DNA of 64,000 nucleotides from Desertimonas flava (GTDB lineage Bacteria > Actinomycetota > Acidimicrobiia > Acidimicrobiales > Ilumatobacteraceae). Positions 52,853 through 61,632 of the stretch are shown here, in pieces (position 1 is the first letter of the stretch; each line of letters starts with the position of its first letter). Position numbers and translations under genes: made by a program. The notes beneath the pieces were generated by a model that was not told where the DNA came from, searched no databases, and was given only the letters and a program-made list of their open reading frames with translations. Where the stretch lies: assembly GCF_003426815.1 (NCBI RefSeq), contig NZ_QKYK01000006.1:62001-126000 (forward strand), written 5' to 3'.

Positions 52853-52903
52853 GTTCTGGTGGAGCAACAAGGCGCAACCACGGCCTTCTGGCTCCACCAG
52901 AAC
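52853..52903 (+). repeat. 51-bp hairpin repeat, copy D
   Basis: Same perfect 13-bp arms as copy C, same length and a related 25-nt loop (CCACGGCCTTCTG). Ten bp after copy C and 20 bp from the CLC gene's stop. No gene lies in 52784-52923. Confidence 0.9.
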
Positions 52904-52923
52904 GCACACGGCAGAGCGACAGG

Positions 52924-54162
52924 TCAGCGGTGCTTGACGGCGACGACGCGCTGGGTGGCGTAGATGCTGCGGTGACTCGAGAACACATAGGCGACGACGC
53001 AGCCGATGGCGATCAACGGGATCGCCTCCGCCCCGAACATCTCGGCGCCCATCACGGTGCACGCCAGCGGGGTGTTCGATGCCGCCGCGAAGACCGCCAC
53101 GAAGCCGACCGCGGCGAGGAGGTGGGGCGGGGCGTCGAGCACGCCCGACAGGCTGGCGCCGAGCGTCGCGCCGATGACGAACAGCGGCGTGACCTCGCCG
53201 CCGGGGAAACCGGAGCCGAGCGTGACCGCCGTGAACAGCAGCTTCAGGGCGAACACGTACCCAGCGACCCCGACGCCGGCGAGGGCGTCGTCGGCGAGCG
53301 GCAACGACAGGCCGAGGTAGTCGCGCCCGCACAGCGCGGCGAGGGCGACCAGGACGACGCCGCCGAGCGCCGGGCGCAGCGGTGCCCACGTCACGTAGCG
53401 CCGGACGACGGCGGCGACGCCGTGGATCGACTCGATGAACGCCACGCTCGCCAGTCCGAAGGCGAGTCCGGCCGCGGCGACCTTGAGCGCGACCACGGCG
53501 CCGAGTCCGGTGGCGATCTGCGGTAATGCGGCGTGCTCGTAGCCGAGTCCCGACACGACGAGATCGCCGACGACCGACGCCGTGAGCGCCGGCACCAGCG
53601 CTTCGTAGCGGACGCGCCCGACCGCCTGCACCTCCATGGCGAACACGGCGCCGGCGAGCGGCACACCGAACACCGACCCGAAGCCACCGCCGAGGGCGGC
53701 GATCAGCAGCAGGCGACGGTCCTCGTCGCGCAGCCGCAGCGTCCGCGACAACAGGTCGGTGAGGCTCCCCGACATCTGCAGCGCCGTCCCCTCGCGTCCG
53801 GCCGAGCCACCGAACAGATGCGTCAACCACGTGCCGCCGAGCACGAGCGGGGCCATGCGGCGGGGCACCCACTGCGTGGGCTCGTGGATCTCGTCGAGCA
53901 GCAGGGCGTTGCCGCGCACCGCCCGTCCCCCGAACAGGTGGTACAGCAGCCCGATCACCAGGCCGCCCATCGGCAGCAGCCAGACGAGCCACCCGTGGTC
54001 GAGCCGGAACTCGGTGACCCGATCGAGCCCTTCGAGGAACACCCACGACGCCAACCCGGCGAGCGCGCCCGACGCTGCTCCGAGCACGATCCAGCGTGCC
54101 AGGAACGCCGTGACCGAGGCCTGCTGCCGGAGCGCCGCGGCAACATCGGGGCGGCTCGGCAT
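52924..54162 (-). CDS. CLC family transporter, fluoride/proton antiporter-like (CLC-F)
   Basis: 412 residues, about ten or more membrane helices. [36 protein letters not shown] and [20 protein letters not shown] are the ion-path motifs. GREGT (Thr for the Pro of chloride-type GREGP) and the DEIHEP and GGEVTPLF blocks match the fluoride-exporting CLC-F clade as I remember it. Expected role: expel fluoride. No fluoride riboswitch or crcB/fluc gene is visible nearby. ATG 54162 (MPSRPD) is chosen; GTG 54180 is possible. Confidence 0.8.
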   Translation of the reverse strand: MPSRPDVAAALRQQASVTAFLARWIVLGAASGALAGLASWVFLEGLDRVTEFRLDHGWLVWLLPMGGLVIGLLYHLFGGRAVRGNALLLDEIHEPTQWVPRRMAPLVLGGTWLTHLFGGSAGREGTALQMSGSLTDLLSRTLRLRDEDRRLLLIAALGGGFGSVFGVPLAGAVFAMEVQAVGRVRYEALVPALTASVVGDLVVSGLGYEHAALPQIATGLGAVVALKVAAAGLAFGLASVAFIESIHGVAAVVRRYVTWAPLRPALGGVVLVALAALCGRDYLGLSLPLADDALAGVGVAGYVFALKLLFTAVTLGSGFPGGEVTPLFVIGATLGASLSGVLDAPPHLLAAVGFVAVFAAASNTPLACTVMGAEMFGAEAIPLIAIGCVVAYVFSSHRSIYATQRVVAVKHR

Positions 54163-54266
54163 GGGGCCAGCATGGAGCACAACACCGTCGCCGAGCCAGG
54201 CATTCCGACTACCCGGTGGTCGAACATCACGGCGACGACCAGCATCTTCTCGGCGACAATGGAGCC

Positions 54267-54761
54267 ATGAGCGACACGCAACACCTCGGTCCCGCAGGCA
54301 TCGACATCGGCATCCCCAGCGAGACGCGCAAGGAGATCGCGGACGGTCTGAGCCGGGTCCTCGCCGACACCTACACGCTGTACCTGAAGACGCACAACTA
54401 CCACTGGAACGTCACCGGCCCGCTGTTCAACACGCTGCACCTGATGTTCGAGACGCAGTACAACGAGCTGTGGCTGGCGGTCGACCTGATCGCCGAGCGC
54501 ATCCGTTCCCTCGGTGAGTTCGCGCCCGGCTCCTACAGCCAGTTCGGCGGGCTCACCTCCATCACCGAGGCCGACGGTGTCCCCTCCGCCGAGGAGATGA
54601 TCGCCGACCTCGTCAAGGGCCACGAGACCGTGGCCCGCACGGCCCGGGAGATCTTCCCGACGGTCGACGCCGCCAACGACGAGCCGACGGCCGACCTCCT
54701 GACGCAGCGACTCCAGGCGCACGAGAAGACGGCCTGGATGCTCCGCTCGATGCTCGCCTGA
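54267..54761 (+). CDS. dps: Dps family DNA-protecting ferritin-like protein
   Basis: 164 residues. [43 protein letters not shown] carry the intersubunit ferroxidase ligands (His, His, Asp/Glu) of Dps; [11 protein letters not shown] closes the four-helix bundle. Dps 12-mers store iron oxidised with peroxide and protect DNA. The N-terminus is short and not notably basic, so DNA binding is uncertain. ATG 54267 preferred over upstream frame. Confidence 0.92.
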   Translation: MSDTQHLGPAGIDIGIPSETRKEIADGLSRVLADTYTLYLKTHNYHWNVTGPLFNTLHLMFETQYNELWLAVDLIAERIRSLGEFAPGSYSQFGGLTSITEADGVPSAEEMIADLVKGHETVARTAREIFPTVDAANDEPTADLLTQRLQAHEKTAWMLRSMLA

Positions 54762-54815
54762 CTGTGACGCGTCGCCGTCGGTCCGGTGACGTTGAAGGGC
54801 CTCGGAGCCCTCCGG

Positions 54816-55732
54816 TCAAGCGTGGGGGCCGATGCCCTGCGACGTCATGACGACCGGTCGCAGCCGGCCGTCGGGCTCGTAGGAGAGGCGATCGATGCAG
54901 ACCGACCGGTGGTGGCTGTCGCCGCCGGGCAGCGCGCCGTTGTGGTACAGGAAGTACCACAGCCGCCCTCGAACTCGATGACGCACGGCCGGTTGGTCTC
55001 GCAGTTGCCGGCGACCTCGTTGAGGAGTCCGACGAACGTCCACGGCCCACCGGGGTGCCGGCTCATGGCGTAGGCGACGCGCTCGGGATTCCCGTAGCCG
55101 TAGCTGAGGTAGTACCAGTCGAGCCGCCGATGGAGGTGCGCTCCCTCCTCGAACTCCGGGAGGTCGACGGCCACGATCGACCCGTCGAGTGACGTCATGT
55201 CCTCGCCGAGCACGGCGGAGTAGCACCGCCCGTTGCCCCACACGAGGTGGACGGTTCCGTCGACGACGATCGCCGTCGGATCGAGGTTCGCCTTGGGGTT
55301 GTCCGTCGGGGGCAGGTCGGCCCGCGTGACGAGCGGCCGGCCGAGGAGATCGCCGAACGGACCGACCGGCGTCGGCGCCGCGGCGATGCCGATGGCCGAG
55401 TCCCCGTGGCGATCCGCCACCGAGACGAACCAGTAGAACGTGCCGGCGAGCTCGAGCATCTTCGATGCGTACGCCTTGCCGCTGGCCCAGGCGAAGTCGT
55501 TGGCGCTCAAGGGCACGGGGTGCTCGGTCCATGTGCGGAGATCTGGACTGGAGAAGCACAGCCACTCGTTCATGACGTAGTCGTGCGTCCCAGGCGGAGC
55601 CTCGTCGTGTCCCGTGTAGAGGTAGACGTAACCGCCGTGGACGATCGCCGTGGGGTCTGCCGTGAACTTGTGGCGGATGATCGGATTCCCGTCCGGGAGA
55701 CGATCCGGCCGTCCGTCGACCGCGTCGCTCAT
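54816..55732 (-). pseudogene. GH43-like glycoside hydrolase with a single-base frameshift
   Basis: From ATG 55732 the frame encodes a five-bladed-propeller GH43/GH32-type enzyme: HKFTADPTAIVHGGYVYLYT (catalytic Asp), NLDPTAIVVDGTVHLVWGNG and EEGAHLHRRLDWYYLSYG (catalytic Glu). After IEFEG the chain turns to nonsense, while the next frame continues sensibly as RLWYFLYHNGALPGGDSHHR to a stop at 54816. Inserting one C near 54965 (GGGCGGC to GGGCCGGC) restores one ~305-residue protein. Either a recent mutation or a sequencing error. No signal peptide. Arabinosidase/xylosidase-type substrate likely. Confidence 0.8.
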
Positions 55733-55839
55733 GGCCCGTGCCGTACCCACGCGATGGTTGGCGAAGTCGGGGACCCATCCGCCACGGCGGGTGACTCGAT
55801 GACGCTCACCGCCCAGGCAAACCTGCCGCTGAGTCAGCA

Positions 55840-55855
55840 TTAACACGGAGGAAAC
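55840..55855 (+). promoter_or_regulatory. GlnR-like box 1 upstream of amtB
   Basis: TTAAC-N6-GAAAC, close to the actinobacterial GlnR half-box (GTNAC-N6-GAAAC). It looks like a ribosome site before a GTG, but the frame that follows has no coding character. The rest of the 429-bp gap 55733-56161 holds box 2 and the amtB leader. Confidence 0.55.
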
Positions 55856-55947
55856 AGTGCGCGACGCCCTCACTGACCCCCACTTCGTGCCGTTGACCAC
55901 GAGGTTCCTGGTCGTCGGCCCGCGCTGTGCCGAGAGCCCAAACCTTC

Positions 55948-55963
55948 GTAACGCGCCGGAAAC
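55948..55963 (+). promoter_or_regulatory. GlnR-like box 2 upstream of amtB
   Basis: GTAAC-N6-GAAAC, an exact match to the GlnR half-box, 199 bp before the amtB start and 108 bp after box 1. Confidence 0.6.
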
Positions 55964-56161
55964 ACGCCATTCATCACGGTGTGATCGACCATCTCTATGG
56001 TCCCGCAGTGCAAGGCGGCCACGGAGTCAGCGACGCCTCTCTCGGCCAGAAACACCAGTGACGTCCCACGTCGTGGGCGTCACAACTCGGGTCCCTGACG
56101 CGTTCGCACCCATCCGGTCGGCGGGTCCGGACCCTCTCACCGACACAAGGAGACTCCTATC

Positions 56162-57460
56162 GTGGATACCGGCGATGCTGCGTGGGTGCTGGTTTCAGCA
56201 GCACTCGTGCTCTTCATGACTCCGGGACTAGCCCTCTTCTACGGAGGAATGGACCGCAGCCGCAACGTGCTCAACATGCTGATGATGAACTTCTGGTGCC
56301 TGTTGATCATCCCGATCCTCTGGGTGGTCGCCGGCTTCTCGCTGGCCTCGGTGGACAGCAGCCAGATCATCGGCAACTTCGACCTGGCCTTCCTCGACGG
56401 GATGAGCATCACCGGTGAGGACGGCGGCGCCGGCCTGCTCACCATGGTCTTCCTCGGCATGTTCGCCGTCATCACGCCTGCCCTGATCTCGGGCGCCGTC
56501 GCCGACCGCATGAAGTTCGCCGCCTGGGCGATCTTCGCCCCGGTGTGGATGCTGCTGGTCTTCGTCCCGGTGTTCAAGTGGGTCTACGGCGGCTGGCTCG
56601 GCGACCGCGGTTCGCTCGACTTCGCCGGCGGCACCGCCATCCACGTCAACGCCGGCATCGCCGCCCTCGCCGCCGTCCTCGTCCTCGGCCCCCGCAAGGG
56701 CTGGCCGCGTGAGGGTCACCGCCCGCACTCGATGCCGCTCGTCATGCTCGGCACCGGCATCCTGTGGTTCGGCTGGTTCGGTTTCAACGCCGGCTCGGCA
56801 CTCGCGGCCAACGGCCAAGCCGTCCAGGCCTTCCTCAACACGTTCCTCGCCGCGGCTGCCGCCGGTCTCGCCTGGGCGATCGTCGAGCGCATCCGTGACG
56901 GACACTTCACCAACCTCGGCGCCGCCTCGGGCATCGTGGCCGGCCTCGTGGCCATCACCCCGGGCGCCGGCTTCGTCGCCGGCATGTCGCCCATCTACAT
57001 CGGCGCCATCGCCGGCGTGGTGTGCTGCTTCGCCGTCGGCCTGAAGACCAAGCTCGGCTACGACGACGCCCTCGACGTGGTCGGCGTGCACTTCGTCGGC
57101 GGCCTCGTCGGCTCGCTGCTCATCGGGTTCTTCGCCGACCCCGACTTCTTCGGCGGCGAGTTCATGGAGGGCCTGTTCTTCGGTGGCGGCCTCGAGCTCC
57201 TCGGCGAGCAGGCCCTCGCCAACCTGGCGGCGATCGTCTACTCGTTCATCGTGACCACGATCATCATGCTCGCCCTCAAGGCGACGATCGGCGTGCGGGT
57301 CCCGGAAGCTGCCGAGGAATCGGGGCTCGACCTCGCCGAGCACGCCGAGACCGCCTACCACAGCGGTGCCGCTGCGTCAGGATTGCTCGGCGGCGGAGCC
57401 GCCTCAGGAGTACATGGTGCCTCCGCTGCTGACCGTCCTGCCTTCGTCACCGGCCACTGA
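56162..57460 (+). CDS. amtB: Ammonium transporter AmtB
   Basis: 432 residues, eleven membrane helices. FYGGMDRSRNVLNMLMMNFW, FAGGTAIHVNAGIAALAAVL (first pore His) and YDDALDVVGVHFVGGLVGSLL (second pore His) identify the Amt/Rh trimeric channel. Uptake of ammonium under nitrogen limitation. AAGGAG lies ~10 nt before GTG 56162. glnK follows by 34 bp, the usual pair in which GlnK plugs AmtB. Two GlnR-like boxes upstream suggest nitrogen control. Confidence 0.95.
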   Translation: MDTGDAAWVLVSAALVLFMTPGLALFYGGMDRSRNVLNMLMMNFWCLLIIPILWVVAGFSLASVDSSQIIGNFDLAFLDGMSITGEDGGAGLLTMVFLGMFAVITPALISGAVADRMKFAAWAIFAPVWMLLVFVPVFKWVYGGWLGDRGSLDFAGGTAIHVNAGIAALAAVLVLGPRKGWPREGHRPHSMPLVMLGTGILWFGWFGFNAGSALAANGQAVQAFLNTFLAAAAAGLAWAIVERIRDGHFTNLGAASGIVAGLVAITPGAGFVAGMSPIYIGAIAGVVCCFAVGLKTKLGYDDALDVVGVHFVGGLVGSLLIGFFADPDFFGGEFMEGLFFGGGLELLGEQALANLAAIVYSFIVTTIIMLALKATIGVRVPEAAEESGLDLAEHAETAYHSGAAASGLLGGGAASGVHGASAADRPAFVTGH

Positions 57461-57494
57461 GCCCCAACCAGACTCGAACGGGAGATCCAACGCC

Positions 57495-57836
57495 ATGAAA
57501 CTGATCACGGCCGTCATCCAACCGGCCAAGCTCGACGACGTCCGTCGCGAGCTCAAGGCCGCCGGGGTGCAGGGCATGACCGTCACCGAGGTGCAGGGGT
57601 TCGGCCGCCAGGCCGGCGTCACCGAGGTCTACCGCGGTGCCGAGTACACGCCATCGTTCATCCCCAAGATCAAGGTGGAGTTGCTCGCCGACGCCGCCGA
57701 CACCGACCGGCTGACCGAACTGATCATCACCACCGCCCGCAGCGGCGCCATCGGCGACGGCAAGGTGTGGTCGGTCGACCTCGACGCCGTCTACCGCATC
57801 CGCACCGGCGAGTCGGGAGCCGATGCTCTGATCTGA
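57495..57836 (+). CDS. glnK: Nitrogen regulatory P-II protein GlnK
   Basis: 113 residues, standard P-II length. MKLITAVIQPAKLDDVR, the T-loop with VYRGAEYTPSF, which includes the modifiable Tyr, and the C-terminal GAIGDGKVWSVDLDAVYRIRTGE (nucleotide loop) are all intact. It binds ATP/ADP and 2-oxoglutarate and gates AmtB. In actinobacteria the T-loop Tyr is adenylylated by GlnD; glnD is not in this window. A GGGAGA ribosome site precedes ATG 57495. Confidence 0.95.
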   Translation: MKLITAVIQPAKLDDVRRELKAAGVQGMTVTEVQGFGRQAGVTEVYRGAEYTPSFIPKIKVELLADAADTDRLTELIITTARSGAIGDGKVWSVDLDAVYRIRTGESGADALI

Positions 57837-57876
57837 TGCCGCCCCGTGGAAGGGGGTTTGCCGAACCGGTGAACAC

Positions 57877-57921
57877 ACGAAGGGCACCCGTCCGACAGCT
57901 CGTCGGGCTGGCGCCCTTCGT
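57877..57921. terminator. Stem-loop after amtB-glnK
   Basis: ACGAAGGGC/GCCCTTCGT, 9-bp arms, with an inner stem CCGAC/GTCGG. Lies between converging glnK and amidase genes. Confidence 0.65.
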
Positions 57922-57945
57922 CGCGTCCGGCGCGAGTTGGCGCTG

Positions 57946-59400
57946 TCAGATCGTCGGGCGGAGGTGGGCCCAGGGGCTCGCCTGCTCGAGCTGCGACGCA
58001 ACCCGGATGAGCACGTCCTCGCGTCCGTAGGCGGCAACGAGCTGGATGCCCACCGGCAGGCCGTCGGGGGTGCGGTGGAGCGGCAGGCTGATCGCCGGCA
58101 GTCCGCTGACGTTGAAGGCGGTCGTGAACGGGACGAAGCGGCCGACCCGGCGACCGTACGCCTGCGGATCGGCGGGGTCGAACCCCAACTCGCCGAGCTT
58201 CGGGGGCGGGTCGCCGAGCGTGGGACTCACGAGCAGATCGAAGCCGTCCGCCCACCATTGCTGCACGCCACGACGGAACACCGCACTGGCGGAGAGGGCG
58301 AGGGCGTAGTCGGGCGCCGGGAGGGCACGGCCATTCGTGGCGAGCACCCAGTTGAACGGCTCGACATCGGCCTCGGTGACCGGACGGCCGATCAGCTCCC
58401 CGATCCGCACGATGCTGGCACTCATGTTCGTCGCCCACAGGGCGTTGAACCGCCGCGCCGACTCGGGGTCGGCGAGCGGCGCCGGGAACGACTCCTCCAC
58501 GTGATGACCGAGTGACTCGAGCAGCGCCGCAGCCGCTCGGGCGCCGTTGGTGCACTCGGCGTCGATGTCCACCCCGAGGGGATGATGGTCGAGCAGGCCG
58601 ATGCGGAGGCGCCCGGGATCGGCACCCAACTCGTCGACGTACGGGCGATCCGGTGGTGGGGCGATCACCGTGTCGCCCACGCCCGGACCGCGGACGGCGT
58701 CGAGCATCGCTGCGGTGTCCCGGACGGTGCGGCTGACGCAAAGCTCGACGCTGAGCCCACTCTCGTCGCGGGTCGGGCCGAGCGTGATGCGGCCCTGCGA
58801 CGGCTTGAGGCCGACGAGCCCGCAGCACGACGCGGGGATGCGGATCGACCCGCCGCCGTCGCTGGCGTGGGCGATCGGCACCATGCCCGCGGCGACGGCC
58901 GCCGCCGCGCCGCCGCTCGAACCGCCCGGCGTTCGGGTGACGTCCCAGGGGTTATGCGTCGGACCCCAGGCGGCCGGCTCGGTGGTGGGCACGCTGCCCA
59001 GCTCCGGGCTGTTCGTACGCCCGGCCGTCACCAGCCCGGCGTCTCGGAATCGTCCGACGAGTGTGGTGTCGGCATCGGCGACCGGCATCGTCGCCTTCAT
59101 CGCCGCGTTGCCGTTGCTCATCGGCTGGCCGGCGTACGTGGCCCACAGGTCCTTGAGCAGGAACGGCACACCGGCGAACACGCCGTCGACGCCGCGACCC
59201 GACCGCGCGTCGATCGCCGCCGCGGTCTCGCGAGCCTCGTCGAACCACCTGAGCACTACGGCGTTGATCGCCGGATCGGTCGCTTCGATCCGTTCGATCG
59301 CCGCCTCGAGCAGCTCGACGGCCGTCACGTCCTTGCGCCGCACGAGCTCGGCCTGTTCGGTGGCGTCGAGCCAACGGGTGTCGTCTGCGAGGTTCCCCAT
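57946..59400 (-). CDS. Amidase (amidase signature family)
   Basis: 484 residues. The Ser-cisSer-Lys triad is visible: Lys in [13 protein letters not shown] (~residue 83), Ser in [14 protein letters not shown], and the [14 protein letters not shown] glycine/serine block ~23 residues before it. Hydrolyses amides; substrates may be aryl-, acyl- or nitrile-derived. TACGGT lies 7 nt before ATG 59400 (leaderless). It sits in a lipid/xenobiotic-type cluster with acyl-CoA dehydrogenase but no clear pathway emerges. Confidence 0.93.
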   Translation of the reverse strand: MGNLADDTRWLDATEQAELVRRKDVTAVELLEAAIERIEATDPAINAVVLRWFDEARETAAAIDARSGRGVDGVFAGVPFLLKDLWATYAGQPMSNGNAAMKATMPVADADTTLVGRFRDAGLVTAGRTNSPELGSVPTTEPAAWGPTHNPWDVTRTPGGSSGGAAAAVAAGMVPIAHASDGGGSIRIPASCCGLVGLKPSQGRITLGPTRDESGLSVELCVSRTVRDTAAMLDAVRGPGVGDTVIAPPPDRPYVDELGADPGRLRIGLLDHHPLGVDIDAECTNGARAAAALLESLGHHVEESFPAPLADPESARRFNALWATNMSASIVRIGELIGRPVTEADVEPFNWVLATNGRALPAPDYALALSASAVFRRGVQQWWADGFDLLVSPTLGDPPPKLGELGFDPADPQAYGRRVGRFVPFTTAFNVSGLPAISLPLHRTPDGLPVGIQLVAAYGREDVLIRVASQLEQASPWAHLRPTI

Positions 59401-59463
59401 GACGCGAACCGTACGCCGCGGCGAGGACGTCCGTGGGAGCCGGACGGTGTCAGAACCGGCGTT

Positions 59464-60726
59464 TCACGACGAGCGGAGCGCGGCGCGGAAGGGGATGTCC
59501 TTGTCGGGCGCCGGCTCGCGCGGCAGGCCGAGCATGCGCTCGGCGAGGATGTTGCGCTGGATCTCGTCGGTGCCGCCGGCGATCGACTGGGCGGGGACGG
59601 AGACGAGCACCTCGGCGATCACGCCGTCGAGCGGGCCATCGGCGCCGCTGAGCGTTCCCGACGCACCGGCGAGCATGGCGTGGACAGCTGCCGCCTGCCG
59701 GGCGACGACGCTGCGACCGAGCTTGCCGATCGAGCCCTCAGCGCCGGGCTGCCGTCCCAGCCGCCGGGCGGCCTCCGCCCGGCGCGCGGTCCACTGACCG
59801 GTGCTGTGCCACGACAGCAGCCGGGCGATGGACTGCCTCACCACCGGATCGGCCGATCGTCCCGTCGCCCTGGCCCGCTCGACGACCAGGTCGACCCGCC
59901 CGGCGCGCTGCGGATACCAGTCATAGGTGGCGAAGTGGGCGTCGGCCTCACGGTGCGCCTCGCTCACCACCCGGCCGGTCGACGACGGCAGCACGGGGCG
60001 ACCCAGAGTGCCGAACCGGCGCTCGTGGGCGAGCGTCGTGAGGGCGACTCGCCAGCCCTCACCGGGCTCGCCGATCGTCCACGCGGCGGGAATCCGGGCG
60101 TCGGTCAGGAACACCTCGTTGAATGACCGGTGATCGTTCATCTGGCGCAGCGGTCGCGCCTCCACGCCGGGCTGTCGCATCGGCAGGGCGAAATACGTCA
60201 GCCCGCGATGCTTCGGAGCATCCCAGTCGGTGCGGGCCACGAGCAGGCCGAAGTCGGCGTGATGGGCGCTGGTGGTCCAGACCTTCTGCCCGTTGACGAC
60301 CCACTCGTCGCCGTCACGGACGGCGGTGGTGGTCAGCCCGGCGAGGTCGGAACCGGCACCGGGTTCGCTGAACAGCTGACACCAGATCTCCTCGCCGGTG
60401 ACGATCGGCGGGAGGAACCGGGCGCGCACGGCGTCGGAACCGTGGGCGAGGATGGTCGGGGCAGCCAGGCCCACCCCCGAGCCGACCGGGAGACCGACCG
60501 CACCGGCACCGGCGATCGCGGCAGCCACCTCGCCGTCGGCCCACGCCGGCAGCTCACGACCGCCCCATCGTCGTGGCCACGACGGCACGGCCCAACCGGA
60601 GGCGGCGAGGCGTCGCCGCCACTCGACGAGCGACAGGTCGGGGTCCCACTGCTCGGCGAGCCAGCCGCCGACCTCCGTCACGACTGCTGCCCGAAGCTCT
60701 CCCCCGTCACCGGTCCCGCCGCTCAC
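59464..60726 (-). CDS. Acyl-CoA dehydrogenase family protein
   Basis: 420 residues. [38 protein letters not shown] binds FAD and substrate; [19 protein letters not shown] is the middle beta domain; [25 protein letters not shown] closes the C-terminal helical domain. FadE-like, oxidising an acyl-CoA; mycobacterial relatives act on steroid or branched chains. The catalytic Glu cannot be placed by eye. GTG 60726 start; it is transcribed away from the hydrolase gene across a hairpin-rich gap. Confidence 0.92.
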   Translation of the reverse strand: MSGGTGDGGELRAAVVTEVGGWLAEQWDPDLSLVEWRRRLAASGWAVPSWPRRWGGRELPAWADGEVAAAIAGAGAVGLPVGSGVGLAAPTILAHGSDAVRARFLPPIVTGEEIWCQLFSEPGAGSDLAGLTTTAVRDGDEWVVNGQKVWTTSAHHADFGLLVARTDWDAPKHRGLTYFALPMRQPGVEARPLRQMNDHRSFNEVFLTDARIPAAWTIGEPGEGWRVALTTLAHERRFGTLGRPVLPSSTGRVVSEAHREADAHFATYDWYPQRAGRVDLVVERARATGRSADPVVRQSIARLLSWHSTGQWTARRAEAARRLGRQPGAEGSIGKLGRSVVARQAAAVHAMLAGASGTLSGADGPLDGVIAEVLVSVPAQSIAGGTDEIQRNILAERMLGLPREPAPDKDIPFRAALRSS

Positions 60727-60774
60727 GACGTGAGCCTCGCGCCACTCCCCCTCCCCCGATCCACTCGTGCGCCG

Positions 60775-60843
60775 CTCATCCGAGTACGGAAGGCCCCGAA
60801 TCAGGGCCTTCGGTACTCGGGTGAGCTCCCAGACTCGGATGAG
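60775..60843. repeat. Nested inverted repeats between divergent genes
   Basis: CCGAGTACGGAAGGCCC (60780-60796) and GGGCCTTCGGTACTCGG (60804-60820) form a 17-bp stem with one mismatch; CTCATCCGAGT (60775-60785) is also the perfect inverse of ACTCGGATGAG (60833-60843), overlapping the hydrolase start. Lying between 5' ends, this may be an operator or leader structure rather than a terminator. Confidence 0.6.
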
Positions 60844-61546
60844 AGAGCGTGACGGGGTGGACCGCTACGGTCGGCGCATCGAGACGCCGACGCTGCACAT
60901 CGACACGACGGGGTCGCCCGACGCGAGGCCGCCGATCGTGTTGACGCATGGCTTCGGTGACACGTCGGCGACGTGGGACTCGCTCGTCCCCCTGCTCGCC
61001 GAACGTCATCTCGTCGTCCGCTGGGATCTGCGCGGCCACGGGTGCAGCAGCCCGGCCGATCGTTACCACCCCGACGACGGTGTGGCCGACCTCCGTAGGG
61101 TCGTCGACGCAGCCGGCGATCCGGCCGTTCTCGTGGGTCATTCGCTCGGGGGTTTCCTGTCGCTCACCGTCGCCCTGCGTCACCCCGAGTGCGTCCGTGC
61201 CCTGGTGCTCATCGCGTCCGGCCCTGGTTACCGCGATGCGGCGGCCCGCCAGCGGTGGAACGACTACGTCGACGGGGTGGCGTCGGGGACCGACACGGCG
61301 CCGGGCGCCGCTGGGTTGTGCCATCAGCACGACAGCTGGGTGATCGACCACCTGGCCGAGCTCCGGCCCCCGCTTCTGCAGATCCTCGGCGAGCGGGACG
61401 AACGCTTTCGCCCGGGCGTCGACTACGTCGCCCGGGTTCTCCCGGAGAGCCGGCTGATCGTCGTCGCCGGCGCCGGGCACTTTCCCCACGTCCGCTACGC
61501 AACGGAGGTCGCCGCGGCCATCGAACGGGTGGTGCCACCGGTGTGA
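60839..61546 (+). CDS. Alpha/beta hydrolase
   Basis: 235 residues. Oxyanion loop VLTHGFGDTSATWDSLVPLL, LRGHGCSSPAD, nucleophile VLVGHSLGGFLSL (Ser ~residue 101), acid in LGERDERFRP and base His in GAGHFPHVRY. Size and motifs suit a small esterase or C-C hydrolase such as those of aromatic degradation; substrate unknown. ATG 60839 chosen; GTG 60857 is possible since the first codons overlap an inverted repeat. Confidence 0.87.
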   Translation: MRERDGVDRYGRRIETPTLHIDTTGSPDARPPIVLTHGFGDTSATWDSLVPLLAERHLVVRWDLRGHGCSSPADRYHPDDGVADLRRVVDAAGDPAVLVGHSLGGFLSLTVALRHPECVRALVLIASGPGYRDAAARQRWNDYVDGVASGTDTAPGAAGLCHQHDSWVIDHLAELRPPLLQILGERDERFRPGVDYVARVLPESRLIVVAGAGHFPHVRYATEVAAAIERVVPPV

Positions 61547-61632
61547 GCCGGGCGCGTCGACCCGGGGGTGCCGACCGCGGGTTGACGTCGGACGTCATCG
61601 ACACCACGCACGGGCCGGCCCACGCTGGAGGC

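Noticed and set aside
52792-52903. Terminal inverted repeats of an insertion sequence
   Set aside because: The two hairpins are 10 bp apart with no transposase and no target-site duplication visible.
54163-54266. Fluoride riboswitch in the CLC leader
   Set aside because: I could not match the conserved crcB-motif stems or the GGCGATG start in the right order; a covariance search would be decisive.
55857-56219. Plus-strand gene after GGAGGAAACAGTG
   Set aside because: The apparent ribosome site is better read as a GlnR-like box; the frame overlaps amtB and has no gene-like composition.
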